Source: Brevundimonas sp. (lineage in GTDB: Bacteria > Pseudomonadota > Alphaproteobacteria > Caulobacterales > Caulobacteraceae). Taken from it: a DNA stretch of 64,000 nucleotides. Position numbers and translations under genes: made by a program. Under the pieces are notes generated by a model. That model was not told the DNA's origin and made no database searches. It worked only from the letters and a program-made list of their open reading frames with translations. Below are positions 1 through 8,902 of the stretch, piece after piece. The first letter of the stretch is position 1. Every line of letters starts with the position of its first letter. The stretch is taken from NCBI RefSeq assembly GCF_013912005.1, contig NZ_JACESB010000001.1, forward strand, positions 186,001-250,000. Reading direction: 5' to 3'.

Positions 1-8
1 CGGCGCGG

Positions 9-23
9 GCCCGCAATGCGGGC
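9..23 (+). other. GC-rich hairpin before the first gene
   Basis: GCCCGC at 9-14 pairs with GCGGGC at 18-23 around a 3-nt loop. There is no T-tract. It could end the gene left of the window or structure the leader of the DUF3667 gene. The earlier in-frame ATG at 16 lies in this hairpin, which argues against it as the start. Confidence 0.35.
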
Positions 24-36
24 TACGGGAGGGGGG

Positions 37-1014
37 ATGACCGACGCAGCCGCGCAGGCGACGCCGACCGGCGATCCGAAAGGCTGCGGAGCCTGCGGGG
101 CGGCGCTCCACGGCCGCTATTGCCACGCCTGCGGCCAGGACTCGGATGATCGCCCCCGACCCCTGCGCGACTGGGTCGAGGAGGCCTTCTCGGAAGGCAG
201 CCTCGTCGACGGCCGCACCGCCCGCACCCTGATCGCCCTTGCGACCGCGCCGGGCCGCCTGCTCGAGGCGTACCGCAGCGCCGCAGGCAGTCGCTACCAG
301 ACACCCACCAAGCTGTTCGTCGTGGCGACGGCGCTGTTCCTGCTGGCCCTGGGGTTCGCGGACGTCGCCCTCTACCAGTTCGTCGCGCGCCCGGTGGACG
401 CGGGACGGCCGGTGACCGCCGTCGCTGACCCTGATGGCGCGACGGTGCACATGGACAACGTCGCCCAGGGCGAACTGTGGATGCGGCGTCGGGTGGAGCC
501 GACGATCGATCCGGCCGTGACCGCGGCCCTGCGCGCGGCGGCGGCGCAGGCGGTCACCGAACGCGACCGGCAGAACCTGCTCTACGAGATCCAGAGCAAC
601 CGGGAGCAGGCGCTGATCTCCGAACGGCTGGCGGCGTGGCTGCCGAACGCCTTGTGGCTGCTGATGCCGCTCTATGCGCTGCTTCTGGCGCCGTTCTTCG
701 GCCGGCGGCGCTTGCTGATGGAGCACCTCGTCTTCGCCATGTGGGCCCACGTCATCGGCTTCGGCCTGCTCAGCCTTCTCGCCCTGGCCAACAAGTGGGG
801 CCCGGGCTTCCCGGCCTGGCCCGTGGTCATCCCGTATCTGCTGTACTTCACCGCGGCGGCGTCGTCGTACTACCGGACGCCGCCGTTCAGCGCCCTCTGG
901 CGCGGCGCAGCCCACCTCGCCGCCTATGTGCTGCTCGTCCTGATGCCGGCCACGATCGTCGTCGCCGTCTCGGCCATGGACGTGGAAGCGTTCATCGCCT
1001 TTCTGATGGCCTGA
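37..1014 (+). CDS. DUF3667-family membrane protein with N-terminal zinc ribbon
   Basis: 325 residues. The N-terminus has a four-cysteine ribbon (C17, C20, C29, C32, as CGAC and CHAC pairs). A soluble stretch ending in a SRYQTPTKLF segment follows, then about five hydrophobic segments (near residues 95-115, 205-222, 235-255, 268-285 and 300-320). This is the layout of DUF3667 proteins, whose function is unknown. The ATG at 37 is chosen because GGGAGG at 27-32 precedes it; the ATG at 16 has no ribosome site and sits in a hairpin. It is followed by lpdA on the same strand after 93 nt. The family call is good; no function is claimed. Confidence 0.75.
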   Translation: MTDAAAQATPTGDPKGCGACGAALHGRYCHACGQDSDDRPRPLRDWVEEAFSEGSLVDGRTARTLIALATAPGRLLEAYRSAAGSRYQTPTKLFVVATALFLLALGFADVALYQFVARPVDAGRPVTAVADPDGATVHMDNVAQGELWMRRRVEPTIDPAVTAALRAAAAQAVTERDRQNLLYEIQSNREQALISERLAAWLPNALWLLMPLYALLLAPFFGRRRLLMEHLVFAMWAHVIGFGLLSLLALANKWGPGFPAWPVVIPYLLYFTAAASSYYRTPPFSALWRGAAHLAAYVLLVLMPATIVVAVSAMDVEAFIAFLMA

Positions 1015-1107
1015 CAAATTGTATCGCTGCAGGGCAGGGGAGTGGCCCGCCCGGCCCCCGGCGCGTTAAAGAGGCTGCCCGCGGGAGACTCGCGCCAAGG
1101 AGGGCCT

Positions 1108-2511
1108 ATGGCTGACTTCGACCTCATCGTGATCGGTTCGGGCCCCGGCGGGTACGTCGCCGCCATCCGCGCCTCCCAGCTGGGCCGGAAGGTGGCGATC
1201 GTCGAGCGCGAGAACCTCGGCGGCATCTGCCTGAACTGGGGCTGCATCCCGACCAAGGCGCTGCTCAAGTCCGGCGAGAAGTTCGAGAGTCTGTCACATC
1301 TCAAGGACTACGGCCTTTCGGCCGAGAAGGTCGGCTTCGACTTCGACGCCATCATCCAGCGCTCGCGCGGGGTGGCCGCCCAGATGAACAAGGGCGTCGC
1401 CTTCCTGATGAAGAAGCACAAGATCGAGGTGATCGAGGGCTCGGCCAGGCTGGAGAAGGGCGCCGCGGCCCCGAAGGTGGTCGTGAAGCTGAACGCCGGG
1501 GGCGACCGGACGGTTGAGGCGAAGGCCGTGATGCTGGCGGTGGGCGCGCGGGCGCGGGCGCTGCCGCAGATCGGCCTCGAGGCGGACGGCGAGCGGATCT
1601 GGGCCTATCGCGAAGCGCTGGCCCCGAAGCGGCTGCCGAAGTCGTTCGTGGTCATCGGATCAGGGGCGATCGGACTGGAATTCGCCAGTTTCTACAGAGC
1701 CCTGGGCGCGGAAGTTACGGTCGTGGAAGCGGTCGACCGGATCATGCCGGTCGAGGACGAGGAAGTGTCGAAGGCGGCCCAGAAGGCGTTCGAGAAGCGC
1801 GGCATCCGGTTCCGCGTCGGCGCCCGGGTGACGAAGGTCTCGAAGTCCGCCGCCGGCGTGAAGGTCGACATCGAGGCGGGCGGCAAGGCCGAGACCCTCG
1901 AGGGCGAGGTCTGCATCTCGGCCGTGGGCATCACCGCCAACACCGACGGCATCGGCCTGGAGGCGCTCGGCGTCGAGATGGACCGGGGGCACGTCAAGAC
2001 CGGCCCGCACGGCGAGACCAATGTGAAGGGGCTCTACGCCATTGGCGACTGCGCCGGCGCGCCCTGGCTGGCGCACAAGGCCAGCCACGAAGGCATTCAC
2101 GCCGCCGAGCACATCGCGGGCTTCCGCTCGCCGAACGTGGTCTCGCCGATCGCGGGATGCACCTACACCCAGCCCCAGGTGGCGTCGGTCGGCCTGACGG
2201 AACAGGCGGCGAAGGCCGCGGGCCGCGAGATCAAGGTCGGACGCTTCCCGTTCCGGGTGAACGGCAAGGCGGTCGCGGCCGGAGAGGTCGAGGGCTTCGT
2301 CAAGACGATCTTCGACGCGAAGACCGGAGCCCTCATCGGTGCTCACATGATCGGCGCGGAAGTCACGGAAATGGTGCAGGGTTTCGTCACCGCCATCACC
2401 ATGGAAGCGACCGAGGAAGACATGCACGGCATCGTCTATCCGCACCCGACCATGAGCGAGGCCATGCACGAGGCGTCGCTCGACGCCTGGCAGCGCGTCC
2501 TGCACATCTGA
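1108..2511 (+). CDS. lpdA: Dihydrolipoyl dehydrogenase (E3)
   Basis: 467 residues, the normal length for the flavoprotein that reoxidises dihydrolipoamide on 2-oxoacid dehydrogenase complexes with NAD+. It shows the FAD-binding GSGPGG at 10-15, the redox disulfide C41/C46 in GGICLNWGCIPTK, an NAD-binding GSGAIGLEF motif, the second FAD motif LYAIGDCAG, and the C-terminal HPTMSEAMHE segment with the active-site histidine and glutamate. The ATG at 1108 has a perfect AAGGAGG at 1097-1103. An upstream in-frame start adds 22 residues with no ribosome site. No E1 or E2 genes lie beside it, so which complex it serves cannot be told; it may be shared. Confidence 0.95.
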   Translation: MADFDLIVIGSGPGGYVAAIRASQLGRKVAIVERENLGGICLNWGCIPTKALLKSGEKFESLSHLKDYGLSAEKVGFDFDAIIQRSRGVAAQMNKGVAFLMKKHKIEVIEGSARLEKGAAAPKVVVKLNAGGDRTVEAKAVMLAVGARARALPQIGLEADGERIWAYREALAPKRLPKSFVVIGSGAIGLEFASFYRALGAEVTVVEAVDRIMPVEDEEVSKAAQKAFEKRGIRFRVGARVTKVSKSAAGVKVDIEAGGKAETLEGEVCISAVGITANTDGIGLEALGVEMDRGHVKTGPHGETNVKGLYAIGDCAGAPWLAHKASHEGIHAAEHIAGFRSPNVVSPIAGCTYTQPQVASVGLTEQAAKAAGREIKVGRFPFRVNGKAVAAGEVEGFVKTIFDAKTGALIGAHMIGAEVTEMVQGFVTAITMEATEEDMHGIVYPHPTMSEAMHEASLDAWQRVLHI

Positions 2512-2550
2512 CCCGCGGCGATGCGGCCGGGGCTGGGCGCCGCCGGCGGC

Positions 2551-3543
2551 TCAGTTGCGGATCCGGCCCGGCCGCGGCGGCCGGAACCGCGCGCCGGACA
2601 CTGCGCGTCCGATGCGGCGGATGACGTCGCGACCCTTGCCGATGCGGCCGGCGAACAGGACGAAGCCGTGGATCGTCCCCTTGATCCGCCATTCGCGCGC
2701 AACGGCTCCGGCGCGTTTGAGCGCCTTCACATAGGCGGCGCCCTCGTCGCAGAGGGGGTCCAGACTGGCGGTGATCACCACGGTCGGCGGTTGCCGCGAC
2801 AGCACCTCCGCCGGCGCCAGCAGGGGGGAGGCCGGTGCGGCCTCCCGATCGGCGTCGGGCGGGAAATACTCGCTTTCGGCCCGCAGGATGTCGAACTCGC
2901 GGAGAAACCAGGTCCCGTCGCCCAGCGTCTTGCGCGAGGCGAAGCCGGCGTGGGCGCTGGCGGTCGTCACCGGGTAGACAAGGATCTGCAGCGCCACCGG
3001 GATCGACGTCTGCTGGCAGGTCGCCGCCGCCAGGTGGCCGCCCGCACTGTCGCCGGTCACCACAAGGCGCATCGGATCGCCGCCGAGCGCCCGGGCGTTG
3101 GCTGCGGCCCAGGCGAGAGCCGCCAGGCAGTCGTCCAGCGCCGCCGGGTGTTTGTGCTCCGGCGCCCGACGATAGTCGACGTCCACCACGACGCAGTCGC
3201 CGGCCGCGCAATAGGCCCGGCAGACCCGCTCATAGCCGTCGGGATCCCCGAGCACCCAGCCGCCGCCGTGGATGTGCACCACCAGGGGGCGGAGACGGTC
3301 GCGCTCGGCCCGGGGCGGCCAGTAGACGCGCAAGGGAACGGGTCCGCGGGGACCCGGGGCGACCCGCTCCTCGACCCGACCCACCGGCGCCGGCGCCGGG
3401 CCGTACAGGCCGGCGGCGATGTTCAGTCCCTGCCGGCGTTCGTCGACCGTGGGCTCGGCGGGAGCGCCCGCGAAGTCCGTGGCCATGGCCGCCAGCAGCG
3501 CCGCCGTGTCCGGCTCGACCCAGGGCCTTCGCGCGCGGGTCAT
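2551..3543 (-). CDS. Alpha/beta hydrolase, hormone-sensitive-lipase (HSL/family IV) type
   Basis: 330 residues. The oxyanion-hole motif HGGGW (92-96) and the nucleophile motif GDSAGG with Ser166 define the HSL-like carboxylesterase group. A DPLCDEG aspartate and an IHGF histidine near the C-terminus complete the triad. The protein is probably cytoplasmic, as no signal peptide is seen. Its start lies 1 nt after the stop of the TonB-dependent receptor upstream, so the two are almost certainly co-transcribed and perhaps translationally coupled. The likely job is hydrolysis of an ester brought in with the help of the receptor; the substrate is unknown. Confidence 0.88.
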   Translation of the reverse strand: MTRARRPWVEPDTAALLAAMATDFAGAPAEPTVDERRQGLNIAAGLYGPAPAPVGRVEERVAPGPRGPVPLRVYWPPRAERDRLRPLVVHIHGGGWVLGDPDGYERVCRAYCAAGDCVVVDVDYRRAPEHKHPAALDDCLAALAWAAANARALGGDPMRLVVTGDSAGGHLAAATCQQTSIPVALQILVYPVTTASAHAGFASRKTLGDGTWFLREFDILRAESEYFPPDADREAAPASPLLAPAEVLSRQPPTVVITASLDPLCDEGAAYVKALKRAGAVAREWRIKGTIHGFVLFAGRIGKGRDVIRRIGRAVSGARFRPPRPGRIRN

Positions 3544-3544
3544 C

Positions 3545-5737
3545 TCAGAACCTGAACCCGGCGGTGAGGCGGACCGTGCGGGGGGCGCCGAAATAGGCGA
3601 GCTGGTATCCCAGCGAGTCCGACAGGTCGAAGCCCTGCTCGATATGCCGCTCGTCCGTCAGGTTCTGGCCGCCGAGCTGGAGGAACAGGCGGTCATCGCC
3701 GTCGCTCCAGCGCACGAAGGCGTCCACCAGGGTGTGGCCCTCCTGGGCGAGGACCTCGCTGGACGAGACGGTCGGATAGACCTTGGAGCGGTACGCCGCG
3801 TCGGCTCCCAGGGTCAGGGAGCCGTTCGGCCCCAGGTCGACGACGTAGACGCCGCCGAGCCGCGCCGACCACTCCGGCGCGTTGACCAGATGGCGCTGGT
3901 CGCTGATGTCCACCCCGCCGGGGCCGATGTACTCGTCGTACCGTGCGTCGAGATAGCCGACCGTCGCGTTCAGCGTCAGCGCCGGGACCGGACGCGCGGT
4001 CAGTTCGAGCTCCGCGCCGCGGATGGTCGCCGCGCCGGCGTTGGTGAAGAGGGCGATGAAGCCGCCGCCGCCGTCTGCGGAGAAGCTCGACAGCTGCAGG
4101 TCGGTGTAGTCGTTCCAGAACACCGCCATGTTGGCGACCAGACGCCGGTCCATCAGAGTCGACTTCAGGCCCGCCTCATAGGCCCACAGGGTCTCCGGGT
4201 CGTAGGGCGCGGCGCCGGAGGCGTCGTTGGCGCGGCCGTCGAAGCCGCCGGACTTGAAGCCCCGGCTGACGCTGACATAGGCCATGACGTCTTCGGAGAT
4301 CGCGTAGTCGAGCCCGACCTTCGGCGACCAGGAGTCCCAGCTCGCCGCGGTGTCGATGTCGGTCACCAGCAGCCCGGGATCGTCGCGTTCGGGCGGTGTT
4401 GTGATCGGGCCGTAGAAGGTCTGGGTCCGGCGGAAATCCTTGTCCTCGTAGGTGTAGCGCAGGCCCGCCGTCAGGCTGAGCCGTTCGGTCAGGTCGTAGG
4501 TCGCCTGGCCGTAGGCCGCATAGGAGCGGTTGCGCTGGTCGTTGATCGAGCCGGTGACGAGGCTGATGACCGGGCCGAGCAGGCCGGAATAGGTCAGGTC
4601 AGTCTCGTCGAAATAGAAGACCCCGGCCACGGCGTTCAGACGCTCGCCGGCGTAGGTCAGCTGGAACTCCTGGCTGAACTGGTGCTGGTCTTCGTCGACG
4701 TAGACGCCGAACACGGCCAGCGGCGTCGCGTCGAGGTCGAGGTGGCTGGCGTAATCCATGGAGCGCCAGGCGGTGACCGACTTGAACGACCACAGGTCCG
4801 ACATGGCCCAGTCGGCGGTCAGGGCGACGCCGAAGGTGTCGAGGGCGCTGAGGTCGTTGAAGTCGGCCTCGACCCTGAAGGGATCGGCCAGGGTGTCGGG
4901 GTAGAGGCCCAGCACGGGCGTCGCACGCGCCGGGGTTCGCGAGGTGTCGGGCCGATCGCGCGACGCATCCACGTTCAACCGGACCGACAGGTCCCCGGTG
5001 GGGCGGTATTCGAGGGACACCCGGCCCGCGATCTGATTCCTGTCGCCGTCGTCCGCGCCGGTGAAGGCGTTGTCCGAATAGCCGTCGCGGCGCGACAGCG
5101 ACACCGCCGCCTTGCCCAGAACAGTGGCGTCGTCGTTCAGGGCGCCGCCGACGCTGATCCGCGACTCGACCAGTCCGTAGTCGCCGATCGAGGCCTCGGC
5201 CCGGCCGCCCGGGTCCGCAGCCAGCGGCGTCGAGACGAACTTCACCGCGCCGCCGATGGTGTTGCGGCCGTAGAGGGTGCCCTGCGGGCCCCGCAGCACC
5301 TCGATCCGGTCCACGTCGTAGACCGACAGGAAGGCCCCTTGGGCGCGGCCGAGATAGACGTCGTCCACATAGACGCCCACGCCCGGATCCGCGAAGGCGA
5401 GGCTGTCCACCTGGCCCACGCCCCGCAGGTAGACCACGGCGTTGGCGGCGTCGCCCTCGTGCAGGGTCAGGTTGGGCACCGCGCCCTCGAGGGCGGCGAT
5501 GTCGGACGCCTGCAGGTTTTCGAGGGATTCCGACGACAGGGCGGTGACCGCCACCGGCACGTCCTGCAGCCGCTCTTCACGCCGGCGGGCGGTGACCACC
5601 ACCTCGTCGAGGGTCGAGGCCTGATCCGTCCCCGGGGGCGCTTCCTGCGCCACGGCGGGCAGGGCGGCCAGCACGGTTGCGGACACGCCGGCGAGCATGA
5701 GGGCGCGGCGCGCGCCACGAGCGGTCTGTATCGTCAT
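3545..5737 (-). CDS. TonB-dependent outer-membrane receptor
   Basis: 730 residues. It has a signal peptide (about 1-30, ending PAVA-QEA), a TonB box-like DEVVVTA at 44-50, a plug domain with VPVAVTALS, VLRGPQGTLYGRNTIGGAV and similar signatures, and a 22-strand-type barrel ending in phenylalanine (LTAGFRF). Length and plug style fit the large, poorly characterised TonB-receptor expansion of Caulobacterales and sphingomonads. GGGGGAGGA stands 5-6 nt before the ATG. It heads an operon with the esterase; a MarR-like regulator lies 118 nt upstream on the same strand. An iron chelate is possible, but the esterase partner favours a carbon source or an esterified siderophore. Confidence 0.9.
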   Translation of the reverse strand: MTIQTARGARRALMLAGVSATVLAALPAVAQEAPPGTDQASTLDEVVVTARRREERLQDVPVAVTALSSESLENLQASDIAALEGAVPNLTLHEGDAANAVVYLRGVGQVDSLAFADPGVGVYVDDVYLGRAQGAFLSVYDVDRIEVLRGPQGTLYGRNTIGGAVKFVSTPLAADPGGRAEASIGDYGLVESRISVGGALNDDATVLGKAAVSLSRRDGYSDNAFTGADDGDRNQIAGRVSLEYRPTGDLSVRLNVDASRDRPDTSRTPARATPVLGLYPDTLADPFRVEADFNDLSALDTFGVALTADWAMSDLWSFKSVTAWRSMDYASHLDLDATPLAVFGVYVDEDQHQFSQEFQLTYAGERLNAVAGVFYFDETDLTYSGLLGPVISLVTGSINDQRNRSYAAYGQATYDLTERLSLTAGLRYTYEDKDFRRTQTFYGPITTPPERDDPGLLVTDIDTAASWDSWSPKVGLDYAISEDVMAYVSVSRGFKSGGFDGRANDASGAAPYDPETLWAYEAGLKSTLMDRRLVANMAVFWNDYTDLQLSSFSADGGGGFIALFTNAGAATIRGAELELTARPVPALTLNATVGYLDARYDEYIGPGGVDISDQRHLVNAPEWSARLGGVYVVDLGPNGSLTLGADAAYRSKVYPTVSSSEVLAQEGHTLVDAFVRWSDGDDRLFLQLGGQNLTDERHIEQGFDLSDSLGYQLAYFGAPRTVRLTAGFRF

Positions 5738-5855
5738 TGTCGTCCTCCCCCGGTCGCCGCTGACGGGCGATCTCGATGGAGGGATCGCAGCACGGAGCAG
5801 GGCAGGCGACTAGCGCAGAGTTGCGCGCGAAACTGTCCGCAAATCCTGCACCCAA

Positions 5856-6239
5856 TCAGGCGTCAGCGAGGGCCGTCCGGATGATCTCGCGGGTGCGCCG
5901 CAGGTGGCCGACCATCAGGGCCTCCAGCTTGGGCGTCGGTCGGACCAGGGCCATCCGGCCGTCGTCTCCGGTGCGCTCCTTGACGAGGAAGCCGTCGTCC
6001 ACCGCGCGCTTGATACGCTCCTCGCGGGTCCGGTTGGAGCCGCTCTTCATCTGCTGACAGGCCTGGCTCATGGTCATGGGGCGACCGTGCCAGTTGGCGA
6101 TCATGCAGCCGACCAGCAGGTACCAGAACTCCTGGGTGAAGTAGCCGGGGCGCTTCTCGAAGGTCTCGTCCCAGTCGCGGGCATAGGCCTCCAGCGCCTG
6201 CGCCCAGACGACGAGTTCATCAGTGTCGCGCGACTCCAT
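5856..6239 (-). CDS. MarR-like winged-helix transcriptional regulator
   Basis: 127 residues. An alpha-helical start (about 1-40) is followed by a winged helix: TMSQACQQMKSGSNRTREERIKRAV resembles helix-turn-helix and recognition helix, and VKERTGDDGRMALV resembles the wing. C-terminal helices suit dimerisation. The layout is MarR-like but the sequence is divergent, so the family call is moderate. It lies 118 nt upstream of the TonB-receptor/esterase operon on the same strand and is the obvious candidate to control it. Confidence 0.65.
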   Translation of the reverse strand: MESRDTDELVVWAQALEAYARDWDETFEKRPGYFTQEFWYLLVGCMIANWHGRPMTMSQACQQMKSGSNRTREERIKRAVDDGFLVKERTGDDGRMALVRPTPKLEALMVGHLRRTREIIRTALADA

Positions 6240-6412
6240 GGCCGCAATAGTCCCGAAACGGACGTCAAATTCCAGATTTTCTGCAAGCAGGGGACGCGCG
6301 GCGGCCTCGCGCCCACGCCCGGCGCCCGCCGGATCCGCTCGCCGGAGAGCGACGGGCGGACGCGCCCCGGAAGCCGCCTAAGAGATATTATGCGAAACTC
6401 CGGCTTGTGGAG

Positions 6413-7282
6413 TCAGCCTCGCAACGATCGCTCCTGCAGCCTCGCGACGAGGCTGGAGGTGTCCCAGCGCCGGCCGCCCATGGCCTGCACTTCGGAATAG
6501 AACTGGTCGACCAGCGCCGTGAGCGCCAGATGACTGCCGTTGGCGCGGGCTTCCTGCAGCACCAGCCCCAGATCCTTGCGCATCCAGTCGACAGCGAAGC
6601 CGAAGTCGAACTCGCCCCGCGCCATGGTCTTCCAGCGGTTGTCCATCTGCCACGACTGGGCGGCGCCCCGGGACACGGCTTCGTACACGGCGTCCGGATC
6701 GAGTCCCGCCGCCTGGGCGAAATGCACCGCCTCGGCCAATCCCTGGACGACGCCGGCGATGCAGATCTGGTTGACCATCTTGGTCAGCTGGCCGGCGCCC
6801 GGCGGTCCCATGTGGCGGACCGCCTTCGCATAGGCGTCCAAGGCCGGCTGCACGCGGGCCAGCGCTGCTGCGTCGCCGCCGACCATGACGCTGAGCTGGC
6901 CGCTCTCGGCCCCGGCCTGGCCGCCCGACACCGGGGCGTCGAGGAAGCGGGCGCCCTGCCCTTCAGTCAGCGCAGCCATCTCGCGGGCGACGGTTGCTGA
7001 GGTGGTGGTGTGATCGACGATGACGGCGCCGTCGGCCAGGTGCGGCAGCGCCGCGGCGACCACGCCGCGGACATCGTCGTCATCGCCGACGCAGAGGATG
7101 AAGAGCCCGGCGCCGGCGGCGGCCTCGGCCACGGTGGCGGCGAAGCGGCCGCCGCAAGCCTCCGCCCAGGTCCGCGCCTTGTCCGGCGAACGGTTGAAGC
7201 CGGCGACCTCGTGGCCGGCGGCGACCAGATGGCGGGCCATCGGCGCGCCCATCACGCCGAGGCCGGCGAAACCGATCTTCAT
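6413..7282 (-). CDS. NAD(P)-dependent beta-hydroxyacid dehydrogenase (3-hydroxyisobutyrate dehydrogenase family)
   Basis: 289 residues. It starts with a Rossmann GLGVMGAPMA motif (7-16), has the substrate-binding DAPVSGGQAGAESG signature, and the catalytic lysine in GAGQLTKMVNQ. These define the 3-hydroxyisobutyrate, tartronate-semialdehyde and glyoxylate reductase superfamily; the exact substrate cannot be read from sequence. The ATG at 7282 overlaps the stop of the flavin reductase gene by 4 nt (ATGA), implying translational coupling. The open frame runs far upstream through other genes, but that extension is not coding. Confidence 0.88.
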   Translation of the reverse strand: MKIGFAGLGVMGAPMARHLVAAGHEVAGFNRSPDKARTWAEACGGRFAATVAEAAAGAGLFILCVGDDDDVRGVVAAALPHLADGAVIVDHTTTSATVAREMAALTEGQGARFLDAPVSGGQAGAESGQLSVMVGGDAAALARVQPALDAYAKAVRHMGPPGAGQLTKMVNQICIAGVVQGLAEAVHFAQAAGLDPDAVYEAVSRGAAQSWQMDNRWKTMARGEFDFGFAVDWMRKDLGLVLQEARANGSHLALTALVDQFYSEVQAMGGRRWDTSSLVARLQERSLRG

Positions 7283-7782
7283 GCCAGGTCTCCCAGCGAC
7301 CCGTATCGGCCGCGCCAGTAGGTCAGGGCCGCGCCGTCGGCGGCGGTGAAGGCGTAGACCCGGCCGACGATCATCATGTGATCGCCCATCGGCAGGCGCT
7401 CGTGCGCCTCGCATTCGAACCGGGCCAGGGCTTCCGGCAAACAGGGCGGTCCGTCGGGCGGGCGCTCGAACTCGTCCGGCTGCAGGAAGGCCGCGCCGCG
7501 GGCGAAGCGGGTCGCCTTTTCCTGGTCGGCGGCCGGCAGGACATGGATGGCGAACCGCTCGGCCGCCGCGAAGGTCGGCCACCGCTCCGAGCGTTCGTCG
7601 AGGCACCACAGGACCAGCCGCGGCTCGAGCGAGACCGAGGTGAAGGAGTTGATGGTCAGGCCGAGCGGGCCCTGGTCGCTGTCGGCCGTGACGACGCAGA
7701 CGCCTGTGGCGAAGGTCCCCAGCGCCCGGCGGTAGGCGACGGTGTCGGCGGACGGTCGGGCGGGCGGCGGTTCGAGGGTCAC
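7279..7782 (-). CDS. Flavin reductase family protein (FMN-binding split barrel)
   Basis: 167 residues with the typical N-terminal YRRALGTFATGVCVVTA and TINSFTSVSLEPRLVLW segments that bind FMN, plus the C-terminal GDHMMIVGRV strand. Members use NAD(P)H to supply reduced flavin to a monooxygenase, or are short-chain flavin:NADH oxidoreductases. No oxygenase partner is adjacent; its partner by overlap is the hydroxyacid dehydrogenase. It starts at a GTG. A 6-bp GC hairpin (7783-7800) abuts that codon and leaves no clean ribosome site, so initiation may be weak or regulated. Confidence 0.85.
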   Translation of the reverse strand: MTLEPPPARPSADTVAYRRALGTFATGVCVVTADSDQGPLGLTINSFTSVSLEPRLVLWCLDERSERWPTFAAAERFAIHVLPAADQEKATRFARGAAFLQPDEFERPPDGPPCLPEALARFECEAHERLPMGDHMMIVGRVYAFTAADGAALTYWRGRYGSLGDLA

Positions 7783-7888
7783 GCCCCCGACCTAGGGGGC
7801 GCAAGGCCCGGGAGCAAGCCGGGTATGGGAAACGTGGCCTTAACTTCGCATCCGCAGGATGGCCGCCGTCACCACGGAGTCCGCCCCC

Positions 7889-8791
7889 ATGTCCCTGAGC
7901 GATCGGCCGATCCTCATCAAGAAGGTCAAGAAGGTCGCCGGGCACGGACATCACGGCGGCGCGTGGAAGGTCGCCTACGCCGACTTCGTCACGGCGATGA
8001 TGGCCTTCTTCCTGCTGATGTGGCTGATCAACACCACGGATCCGGAGCAGAAGCGCGGCATCGCCGAGTATTTCGCCCCGGCAAGCGTGTCCCAGACCAC
8101 CTCCGGCTCGGGCGGGATCCTGGGCGGCACGGCGCTGGGCGACGACGGCGCCAAGGGCGCGGGCTCCATGTCGGTGATCACCCAGCTGGCGCCCGAGGCG
8201 CCGCCGGACGCGCCCCAGGAGGCCGGGCAGAGCTCGAACCTGGCGGCGGCGAGCGAGGCGGAGCTGCGCGAGGAGATCGAGCGGCGCGAGGCGGCGGACT
8301 TCGCCTCGGCGGCCGAATCGCTGCGGCAGGCGATGCAGTCGATGCCCGAGCTGGCGGAGCTGTCGAAGCAGCTGATCATCGACCAGACGCCCGAGGGGCT
8401 GCGCATCCAGCTGGTCGACCAGGAGGGCCGCTCGATGTTCGAGGCCAACTCCTCGCGGCCGAACCCGCGGGCGCAGCTGCTGCTGCGGGCGGTGGCGCGG
8501 GTCATCAACCAGCTGCCCAACCGGATCTCGATCACCGGCCACACCTCGGCGACGCCGGGGTCGAACCGGGCCAGCGGTCCCAACGACTGGACGCTGTCCT
8601 CGGCCCGCGCGGACGCCTCGCGCCTGGTGCTGCAGGGCGCCGGCGTCGATCCCGACCGGGTCTACCAGGTCTCGGGCAAGGCCGGGTCGGATCCGCTGTA
8701 CCCGGACGATCCGACGCTGGCGGGCAACCGGCGGATCGCCATCGTGCTGCTGCGCGAGGCGCCGGTGCTGCCGACGGACACCAGCCTGTGA
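7889..8791 (+). CDS. motB: Flagellar stator protein MotB
   Basis: 300 residues. A basic N-terminus (IKKVKKV) precedes a single membrane segment, YADFVTAMMAFFLLMWL, with the proton-channel aspartate at D32, the number it has in E. coli MotB; this supports the start at 7889. GGAG at 7876-7879 precedes it; the ORF opens 10 codons earlier without a better site. A plug/linker region follows, then an OmpA-like peptidoglycan-binding domain (about 160-290, with ISITGHTSATPG). No motA is adjacent. motA and motB are, to my knowledge, also unlinked in Caulobacter crescentus. Confidence 0.93.
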   Translation: MSLSDRPILIKKVKKVAGHGHHGGAWKVAYADFVTAMMAFFLLMWLINTTDPEQKRGIAEYFAPASVSQTTSGSGGILGGTALGDDGAKGAGSMSVITQLAPEAPPDAPQEAGQSSNLAAASEAELREEIERREAADFASAAESLRQAMQSMPELAELSKQLIIDQTPEGLRIQLVDQEGRSMFEANSSRPNPRAQLLLRAVARVINQLPNRISITGHTSATPGSNRASGPNDWTLSSARADASRLVLQGAGVDPDRVYQVSGKAGSDPLYPDDPTLAGNRRIAIVLLREAPVLPTDTSL

Positions 8792-8902
8792 GCCGCGCCC
8801 GGCCGTCGCAGGCCGGGCTTGCGCGGAAACGCGGAGCCGTCCCACATAGGGACATGCGGGCGTGGCCGGATTTCGGGCGGATTTGGGTGGCGAGGTGAGG
8901 CC

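Noticed and set aside
3419-5884. 821-codon plus-strand frame
   Set aside because: Antisense of the TonB-dependent receptor, low-complexity composition and no domains.
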